A stretch of 64,000 bases of DNA from Bin87 sp965203195. Lineage in GTDB: Bacteria; Chloroflexota; Dehalococcoidia; Lucifugimonadales; UBA3495. Made by a program: the position numbers and the translations under genes. Of the stretch, positions 58,566 through 64,000 are shown one piece after another. Positions within the stretch are counted from its first letter, which is position 1. Every line of letters starts with the position of its first letter. The stretch is from contig OZ241860.1 in NCBI GenBank assembly GCA_965203195.1, positions 1 through 64,000 on the forward strand. The letters run 5' to 3'. A model generated the notes under the pieces. The model saw only the letters and a program-made list of their open reading frames with translations, was not told where the DNA came from and searched no databases.

Positions 58566-58707
58566 TCAGCGCTGCCGCGTCGCAGTTCGTACCCACGTCC
58601 AATTTCCAACTTGAGTGTACTTCATTCCGGCGAAAACCGCAGTGGCGAGGCTGTAATATCATTATTGATACCCCGAATCGCTACCCCAAGATGGAATAGC
58701 GTTTCGG

Positions 58708-58736
58708 TTGACCGGGGTGCGGCGCCACTGTATCAT
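58708..58736 (+). promoter_or_regulatory. Promoter of the second TPP-enzyme gene
   Basis: TTGACC (58708-58713), 17 bp, TATCAT (58731-58736). The preceding part of the gap (58566-58707) is otherwise featureless. Confidence 0.7.
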
Positions 58737-58772
58737 CGCGAGGATTTTGGCCGCCGTTATGTTCAGCTGACC

Positions 58773-58799
58773 GGATCAGCGCCGGCGCTGATCCGATTT
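58773..58799 (+). terminator. Perfect 22-bp palindrome with T run in the leader
   Basis: GGATCAGCGCC immediately followed by GGCGCTGATCC, then GATTTT, ending 2 bp before the GAGGAG ribosome site. It could terminate or attenuate the leader transcript. Confidence 0.45.
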
Positions 58800-58816
58800 T
58801 GAGGAGATTGATTACT

Positions 58817-60535
58817 ATGCCCCAGGCCAGCGAACTCATCGTCCAATTCCTCCACGAAGCCGGCATTGACGCCGTCTTCGGCATCCCCGGCGGCGGCACC
58901 GGCCAGATCTTTACCCACCTGGCCGGCAAGGAACCCGCCATCAACACCTATCTCGCCCGCCACGAACAGACCGCCGCCATAATGGCCGACGCCTACGCCC
59001 GCGCCGCCGGCAAGCCCGCCGTCATTATGGGGCAGGGCCTCTTTATGGGTTCCAACGCCGCCTTCGGCATTATGGAAGCCATGCTCTCCAGCAGCCCCAT
59101 GCTGGTGCTTACCGACACCTCCGACGGCGGCGTGGGCCAGCATCCCGCCAACCAGTCCGGCGCCGGCGAGTACGGCAGCATCGACCTGCACAACATCTTT
59201 CGGTCAATGACCAAGTACACTACCCTGGCCACCTCCCCCAAGGAGGCCGCCCTCGGCGCCCAGCTGGCCATCAAGCATTCGCTCAGCGGACGCCCCGGCC
59301 CCGCCTGCCTGCTGATGCGCACCGCCGCCATCGGGGGCGAGGTCGACCTGGAAACGCCGCCCTTTATTCACGACACCGCCGGCTACCTGAACACCGCCAA
59401 ACCCCAGGCCGCGCCCCAGGACATTGAGCGCGCCGTTGCGATACTGGCGCAATCGCAGCGCCCCGTTATCGTGGCCGGCAATGGCGTCCATATGGCCCGC
59501 GCCCACGACGCCTTGCAGCGGCTGGCCGAGCAGTGGCAAGCCCCCGTCGCCACCAGCTACAAGGGCAAGTCGGCCATCGCCGAAACCCATCCCCTGTCCG
59601 TCGGCATGGTCGGCATCTACGGCCAGGAAGCCGCCAACCGCGCCGTCGGCGACGCCGATACCGTGGTCATCGTCGGCGCCAAGCTCAGCCCCCAGGACAC
59701 CGTGCGGGAACGCCCCAATGTATTCAACCCTCGCGGTCAGCGCATCATCCAGATTGATATTGACGACCGCAACGCCGGCTGGACTTTCCCCGTAGAACTC
59801 GGCCTCATTGGCGACGCCGGCAGCATCCTCAACCAGCTGGTCCACGCCTCCGCAGACGCCGCGGCATCCACTGCCGGCAGCCGGAGCGAATGGGCCGCCG
59901 CCCTGCCCGGCCGCAAGCGCGCGCAGGGTTTCTATGCGGACGCCGGCTGCGACACCGACTCGGCGCCGGCTTTGCCCCAGCGCGTCGTCCGCCTGTTGCA
60001 GGAAACGATGCCCGCCGACACCGTGTACGCCCTGGACGCCGGCAACAACCGCACCTGGATGGCGCACCTGTACCAGGCGCAGCAGGCCCACACCTTCTTT
60101 TGTCCCGGCGGCACGGCGGGAATGGGCTGGGGGCTGCCGGCCGCCGTTGGCCTGCAAATCGCCTGCCCCGGCCGGCCGGTGGTCTGCGTCACCGGCGACG
60201 GCGGCTATATGATGACCGTCAACGCCCTCTCCACCGCGATGCAGTACAACCTGCCCATCATCTGCGTGGTATTCAACGACGGCGCCCTGGGAATGGTGCG
60301 CCACCACCAGGCTCCCGGCCAGTACATCGCCTCCGAATTCGCCGAAACCGACAACGCCGCCGTCGCCCGCGGCTTCGGCTGCTTCGGCGTCCAGGTTGCC
60401 GACTCCCGCGACCTGCCCGACGCCCTCCGCCAGGCCCGCGCCTCCGGCCGGCCCGCCGTAGTGGACGTCCTGATCGACCGCGGCCCCAGCCCCGACGACT
60501 GGCGCGCCGATTTGCGGACCGCCGGCGAAACCTGA
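58817..60535 (+). CDS. Thiamine-pyrophosphate enzyme, benzoylformate-decarboxylase/acetolactate-synthase-like
   Basis: A 572-aa TPP enzyme, second in the window and only distantly related to the one at 46124. ARHEQTAAIMADAYARAAG carries the catalytic Glu, then GNGVHMARAHDAL in the central domain and the metal/TPP motif VTGDGGYMMTVNALSTAMQY. It starts MPQASELIVQFLHEAG at 58817 with GAGGAG upstream; an in-frame ATG (58799) overlaps the hairpin tail. Acetolactate synthase, benzoylformate decarboxylase and sulfopyruvate decarboxylase-like roles remain possible. Confidence 0.88.
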   Translation: MPQASELIVQFLHEAGIDAVFGIPGGGTGQIFTHLAGKEPAINTYLARHEQTAAIMADAYARAAGKPAVIMGQGLFMGSNAAFGIMEAMLSSSPMLVLTDTSDGGVGQHPANQSGAGEYGSIDLHNIFRSMTKYTTLATSPKEAALGAQLAIKHSLSGRPGPACLLMRTAAIGGEVDLETPPFIHDTAGYLNTAKPQAAPQDIERAVAILAQSQRPVIVAGNGVHMARAHDALQRLAEQWQAPVATSYKGKSAIAETHPLSVGMVGIYGQEAANRAVGDADTVVIVGAKLSPQDTVRERPNVFNPRGQRIIQIDIDDRNAGWTFPVELGLIGDAGSILNQLVHASADAAASTAGSRSEWAAALPGRKRAQGFYADAGCDTDSAPALPQRVVRLLQETMPADTVYALDAGNNRTWMAHLYQAQQAHTFFCPGGTAGMGWGLPAAVGLQIACPGRPVVCVTGDGGYMMTVNALSTAMQYNLPIICVVFNDGALGMVRHHQAPGQYIASEFAETDNAAVARGFGCFGVQVADSRDLPDALRQARASGRPAVVDVLIDRGPSPDDWRADLRTAGET

Positions 60536-60581
60536 TGCGCTATAATGGACGGGCAGCCAACCCGTCGCTCAGGAGGTTGAT

Positions 60582-60914
60582 ATGCTTGAGCTGAAACACC
60601 CCACAGCCGATTTTCCGCTGGCCAGGGTAGTGACCGGCCAGGAGCAAGAGGATTTGATTGCCAGCATGGGCGGCAGCGAAGCCGTCCGCGCGAGCATCCG
60701 CTGGTACGGTGAGCGCTGCGACCTGTTCGACAGCCGGCGCGACGAACTCACCGCCCAATACCCCGACCAGTTCGTCGCCATGGCTGCGGACGACACCATC
60801 ATAGCGTCCGAAACTTTCCACGGCCTTTTCGCCGAAATCGACCGGCTTGGCCTATCCCGGGGCGACTGCGTAGGGGAGTTTCTCAGCTCGGAACCCGACC
60901 TGTGGCTTTTGTGA
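60582..60914 (+). CDS. DUF5678-like small protein, copy 1
   Basis: A 110-aa acidic protein of the DUF5678-like group. Core: SIRWYGERCDLFDSRRDELT, then QYPDQFVAMAADDTIIASET, with a downstream SSEPDLWLL end. The YPDQFVAM...DDTIIA pattern is the DUF5678 mark; function unknown. It is duplicated 60 bp downstream. A TATAAT lies at 60541-60546 (no good -35). The ATG has AGGAGG-like CAGGAGG upstream. Such proteins often sit beside retropepsin-like genes, as here two genes on. Confidence 0.65.
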   Translation: MLELKHPTADFPLARVVTGQEQEDLIASMGGSEAVRASIRWYGERCDLFDSRRDELTAQYPDQFVAMAADDTIIASETFHGLFAEIDRLGLSRGDCVGEFLSSEPDLWLL

Positions 60915-60975
60915 TTGTCGGCAGCCCCGATGCGCTATCATAAACTGGCCGCCAGCCGCCAAACAGGAGGTTCCT

Positions 60976-61284
60976 ATGTACCCGCCGCTGTCCCCCGAAG
61001 CTTATGAGCAGAGAATTGAGGAGATGATCGCCGAATTGGGCGGCTCCGACGCCATCGCCGAGGGCATCCGCTGGTACGGGGAGCGCTGCGACCTGTTCGA
61101 CAGCCGGCGCGACGAACTCACCGCCCAATACCCCGACCAGTTCGTCGCGATGGCCGCCGACGATACCATCATCGCATCGAAAACGCTGGACGGGCTTTTC
61201 GATGAAATCGACCGGCGCGGCATCGAGCGAGAACCCTGCGTCGTGGAGTACCTCAGCTCCAAACCGGAAGTGTGGATCCTATGA
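60976..61284 (+). CDS. DUF5678-like small protein, copy 2
   Basis: A 102-aa paralogue of the preceding gene. The central about 90 bp (from RWYGERCDLFD to AADDTIIAS) is almost identical in DNA, while both ends differ (MYPPLSPEAYEQRIEE versus MLELKHPTADFPLARV). A TATCAT at 60936-60941 lies upstream, and AGGAGG precedes ATG 60976. The last codons overlap the start of the aspartyl-protease-like gene (ATGA), so the two are translationally coupled. Possible functional unit with the protease; unproven. Confidence 0.65.
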   Translation: MYPPLSPEAYEQRIEEMIAELGGSDAIAEGIRWYGERCDLFDSRRDELTAQYPDQFVAMAADDTIIASKTLDGLFDEIDRRGIEREPCVVEYLSSKPEVWIL

Positions 61285-61706
61285 TCGTCGGCAGATTTGA
61301 CGATTGGGGCCGCCCCATCCTGCGTGCCCGTCTGCTAATCCTCCGTCTTGGCATTAGCGGGTGGGTCAACTTTCTGGTCGACACCGGCGCCAGCCAAACC
61401 TGCTTGCATCCCCACGCCGGCCAGCGCATCCAAATCCCCTTTGACGAACTGCACAACCCGCACTCTACCATCGGCATTGGCGGTAGCCAACCGTACTATC
61501 AGGAACCTGCCGCAGTCATACTCACCGATAGCGACGGCGAGTGCCGATTCCACATCACCTTGTCTATCGCCAGGCCGCAACTCCCTAACTCTTCAGACCC
61601 CGACCCAATCATCAACCGCATCCCCTCCCTCCTCGGCCGCGACGTCCTCAACCGCCTCCGCATTGATTACGACTACCCCGCCGCCCGCCTCCGCTTCTTT
61701 CCGTAA
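61281..61706 (+). CDS. Retropepsin-like aspartyl protease fold protein
   Basis: A 141-aa single-domain aspartic protease-like protein. The active-site motif VNFLVDTGASQTCLH (DTGA, about residues 33-36 from the chosen start) and a C-terminal LLGRDVLNRLRIDYDYP (the psi-loop partner LLGRD) match bacterial retropepsin-like proteins, which act as dimers. ATG 61281 overlaps the previous stop (ATGA). The upstream in-frame ATG at 61272 lies inside the DUF5678 gene. The substrate is unknown. Confidence 0.8.
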   Translation: MIVGRFDDWGRPILRARLLILRLGISGWVNFLVDTGASQTCLHPHAGQRIQIPFDELHNPHSTIGIGGSQPYYQEPAAVILTDSDGECRFHITLSIARPQLPNSSDPDPIINRIPSLLGRDVLNRLRIDYDYPAARLRFFP

Positions 61707-61766
61707 CGGCGCACCGGCAACAGCCCGGCAACCACCGCCAATTGTCCACCACCGCGAGGCCGCACG

Positions 61767-63155
61767 ATGGCAGACCAGAACTTCCCCGACAACATCCTCT
61801 ACGAAATGGACAACCTGGCCGTCCTGCGCGGAATGAACAGCGCAACCGTGGACCTCATCGCCACCGACCCGCCGTTCAACACCAAACGCAACCGCGCCGG
61901 CACCGCCGGCTTCTATGTGGACAACTGGCGCTGGGGCGACACCGGCATCCTCCCCGACCAGTGGCGGTGGAACGAAGTCCACCCCGTCTGGCTGGAACAA
62001 ATCAGGGACGAAAACCAGGCCCTCTTTGAGGTCATTGAAACCACCGCCCACTCCCACGGCGACGACATCGCCGCCTTCCTCTGCTTCCTCTCCGTGCGCC
62101 TGCTGGAGATGCGTAGGGTACTGAAGCCGACGGGCAGCATCTATCTGCACTGCGACCATGCCGCTAACGGCTACATTCGTATGGCAATGGACGCCATATT
62201 TGGGGCGAAAAATTTCCAAAATGAAATGGTGTGGTATTACAGCGGCGGCGGAGCGTCAAAAAAGCGTTGGGCCCGCAAGCATGACACGCTGTTTTTCTAT
62301 TCCAAGTCCAACGAATGGACTTTCAACGTCGACGATGTCCGCACTCCGCATAAATGGGTACACGGACAAAAAAGGGCCGACGGGTCTGAACGAAACTACG
62401 ACAAAGGCAAACTCCCGGATGACGTGTTTGCAATCAACGGGATAATGCCATGGTCTAAAGAACGCACCGGCTCCCCTGACCAGAAGCCCCTGGCCCTGTA
62501 CGAGCGCATCATCCTGGCCAGCAGCAACGAAGGCGACCTGGTGCTTGACCCATTCGCCGGCTGCGCCACTACCATCATCGCCGCCCGCCGGCACAACCGC
62601 CGCTGGGTTGGCATCGACCGCCGCAAGGACGCCCGCTACCACATCGTCTGCCGGATGGCCGCAATCCCCGCCGCCGAGCGCGCCAAACTGGAGCAGCGCC
62701 CCGACCTGGCCGACTGGCTCAACTCCCAGCTGGCGCAATACGAAGCCCACTTCAGTACCGACGCCCCGGTACGCACCGACGCCGGCGAAACCGCCGCCCC
62801 CGCGCTCCCCGGCGTCTATATCGCCGATGAGCGTTCCAAACTGCGCCATTCCGAAATGCACGCCATCCTCTGGCAACAGTTCGGCAGCCAATGCTGGGCC
62901 TGCGATTTCGTCGCCCCCTGGCCGGAATACCTGGAGCTGGACCACGTCAACCCCAAATCCGACGGCGGCTCCAACCACCTGGACAACCGCGCCCTCCTCT
63001 GCCGCCCCTGCAACGGCAAAAAAGGCAACCGCAAAACCTTGAGCGCCCTCCGCCGCGACAACCGCAAAGACGGCCGCCTGACGGGCGATGACCCCGTGAA
63101 CCTGCGCCAGGCCGCCGCCTGGGCCAGGAATGAACTGGTTCGCCTCGGCGCCTAG
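61767..63155 (+). CDS. DNA methyltransferase fused to an HNH endonuclease domain
   Basis: A 462-aa fusion. N-terminal catalytic TDPPF (33-37) precedes the SAM motif LVLDPFAGCATT (about 258-269), the order of beta-class N4-cytosine/N6-adenine methyltransferases. The C-terminal about 100 residues hold an HNH nuclease: CWAC (about 376-379), LELDHVNPKSDGGSNH (about 390-405), then LLCRPCNGKKGN. The DH plus two CxxC pairs indicate zinc. A one-protein restriction-modification enzyme is suggested. ATG 61767 follows the protease stop by 60 bp. The AT-rich middle segment (62190-62460) covers the target-recognition region. Confidence 0.85.
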   Translation: MADQNFPDNILYEMDNLAVLRGMNSATVDLIATDPPFNTKRNRAGTAGFYVDNWRWGDTGILPDQWRWNEVHPVWLEQIRDENQALFEVIETTAHSHGDDIAAFLCFLSVRLLEMRRVLKPTGSIYLHCDHAANGYIRMAMDAIFGAKNFQNEMVWYYSGGGASKKRWARKHDTLFFYSKSNEWTFNVDDVRTPHKWVHGQKRADGSERNYDKGKLPDDVFAINGIMPWSKERTGSPDQKPLALYERIILASSNEGDLVLDPFAGCATTIIAARRHNRRWVGIDRRKDARYHIVCRMAAIPAAERAKLEQRPDLADWLNSQLAQYEAHFSTDAPVRTDAGETAAPALPGVYIADERSKLRHSEMHAILWQQFGSQCWACDFVAPWPEYLELDHVNPKSDGGSNHLDNRALLCRPCNGKKGNRKTLSALRRDNRKDGRLTGDDPVNLRQAAAWARNELVRLGA

Positions 63156-63290
63156 CAATCCGCGCGACGGCATTTGCCGATGCCGTATAATGGCGCTACC
63201 ATCCTGTGCTACGATGTCTCTCAAAGGTGAACTGCTGGCTGCTCTGCACGGCGTGCTGCCGGCGGCGTTAAGATTTTTACGGCGCTGGCC

Positions 63291-63503
63291 ATGGCGGCAA
63301 TTATGGTAGGCTCCGGCATCTTGCTGGATCTGCTTATCGGCCTTGCAGTTGGCTACGACACGCTGACGTACCAAATCGTAGGGTTCGTTCTGGATACAAC
63401 GATGGTAATCTGCGCCTTGGTGTGGGCCGTCACCGGCGCCATCGTAGCGACCTGGGAAGCCGTAATCTCCGCCATAACCTTCGTGAGGCGCACCAGGGAG
63501 TAG
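63291..63503 (+). CDS. Small membrane protein (possibly 5'-truncated by a frameshift)
   Basis: A 70-aa protein with two predicted transmembrane helices (about 2-22 and 30-60). ATG 63291 has no ribosome site. An overlapping frame starting at 63214 (MSLKGELLAALHGVLPAAL) runs in with a TATAAT at 63186-63191 upstream, and adding one T in the T5 run at 63274-63278 would join them as RFFTALAMAAIMVG, giving a continuous protein of about 96 aa. The natural start is therefore uncertain. It is 3 bp upstream of the next gene. Function unknown. Confidence 0.5.
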   Translation: MAAIMVGSGILLDLLIGLAVGYDTLTYQIVGFVLDTTMVICALVWAVTGAIVATWEAVISAITFVRRTRE

Positions 63504-63506
63504 ATT

Positions 63507-64000
63507 ATGTTCACCCGATTGGCGCCCCTTGCCCGAAAGGCGTTTCCTATCGAATTTCGCCTGGTTGCTGTCGCCGTCGCAACCGGGTTGCTCTCTGGCG
63601 CGTTCTACTTGGACGAGTCGCAAGATCTGGCCACGGCCGTCGGGATAGTTGCCGGCGTTTCCTGCGCCATAGGCAGCTGGCTGGGTATCCACCTGTATCT
63701 GGCCGCCGCCCGCCTTTTTATTTCCTGGATTGACGCCATCAGAAAGCAGGCTACCGACCTTGAACCACGGCCGATTCCGGCGGAACGCCCCGGCAATGCC
63801 GCCGGCCGCCACAATCAGCGCCGTTCTTTGGTGATGCTCATCGTCCTGATCAGCGTCTATGCCACCCCGATTTGCCTTGCAGTGTCCACGACCGGCGCCA
63901 TAGGCACAATCCTGTCCACGCAGCTGGGCTCCTCTTTCGTGGCCGCGCTGCTTCCGGCAACGCTATCCGGTCTGGGTGCGCTGGTTCTGGTCGTTGCCGT
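63507..64000 (+). CDS. Multi-pass membrane protein, partial (runs off window)
   Basis: The open frame continues to the window end, 164 codons seen without a stop. It begins MFTRLAPLARKAFPIEF. Hydrophobic helices lie at about residues 16-34, 45-65, 107-127 and 140 to the end. An acidic/basic linker (DLEPRPIPAERPGN) separates the second and third. GGGAG lies 7 nt upstream of ATG 63507. Paired with the preceding small membrane protein (3 bp spacing), so probably co-expressed. No family recognised. Confidence 0.6.
   Translation, partial: MFTRLAPLARKAFPIEFRLVAVAVATGLLSGAFYLDESQDLATAVGIVAGVSCAIGSWLGIHLYLAAARLFISWIDAIRKQATDLEPRPIPAERPGNAAGRHNQRRSLVMLIVLISVYATPICLAVSTTGAIGTILSTQLGSSFVAALLPATLSGLGALVLVVA

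Overview
This is about 64 kb of a GC-rich bacterial chromosome (roughly two-thirds GC, with a few AT-richer islands). No rRNA or other phylogenetic marker is present. The gene mix suggests Chloroflexota by inference only: a GldA/GldF/GldG/DUF4340-type ABC cassette, an EndoQ-type PHP nuclease, CbbQ/NorQ-CbbO/NorD proteins, Uma2 expansions, PAC2, CaiB-type CoA transferases and TPP-dependent decarboxylase-like enzymes. Promoters are sigma70-like: nine or more close TTGNCN-16/18-TANNNT matches sit in front of genes. Five tRNA genes are present, four of them in one cluster at 34.6-35.1 kb.

Layout, 0-24 kb. A minus-strand riboflavin/dCTP block (ribE, ribD, dcd, SIMPL protein, acyl-CoA dehydrogenase) is followed by three tandem Uma2-type nuclease genes. 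A plus-strand run selA, alpha/beta hydrolase, EndoQ-like nuclease and rimI follows, then coaE, a MoxR/CbbQ ATPase, a NUDIX hydrolase and a VWA/NorD protein. On the minus strand lie cinA, DUF4340, a GldG-like protein, an ABC permease and an ABC ATPase split by a one-base frameshift.

Layout, 24-45 kb. speD-speB (polyamines), an orphan ThsB-like TIR gene, an HMG-CoA-lyase-like enzyme and a small membrane-protein/HsdR_N-like cassette come first. At 29.7-30.0 kb there is a plus-strand element with its own promoter, a branched RNA fold and a 44-codon ORF. Its Shine-Dalgarno can pair in two mutually exclusive ways, as in a riboswitch. Then come comF, NUDIX, ribokinase, a CoA transferase, tRNAs, an AT-richer glycosylase-like gene next to the tRNA cluster, PAC2, an amidohydrolase, an EamA transporter, a HypE-like protein and threonine dehydratase. 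A 1-kb non-coding stretch dense in GTAC/GTACAC motifs precedes a 74-aa helix-turn-helix gene.

Layout, 45-64 kb. Formamidase and a TPP enzyme precede an accessory, defence-like region: a TumE/TumA-like pair and two large paralogous N6-adenine methyltransferases. A Dpp/Nik-type importer (binding protein plus two permeases, no ATPase here) follows, preceded by a leader ending in an intrinsic terminator. Then come a second TPP enzyme, duplicated DUF5678-like genes coupled to a retropepsin-like protein, a methyltransferase fused to an HNH nuclease, and small membrane proteins running off the end.

Two genes (23.49 kb and 63.27 kb) become continuous if one base is added to a short homopolymer run. 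Each should be treated as either an assembly error or a genuine frameshift.
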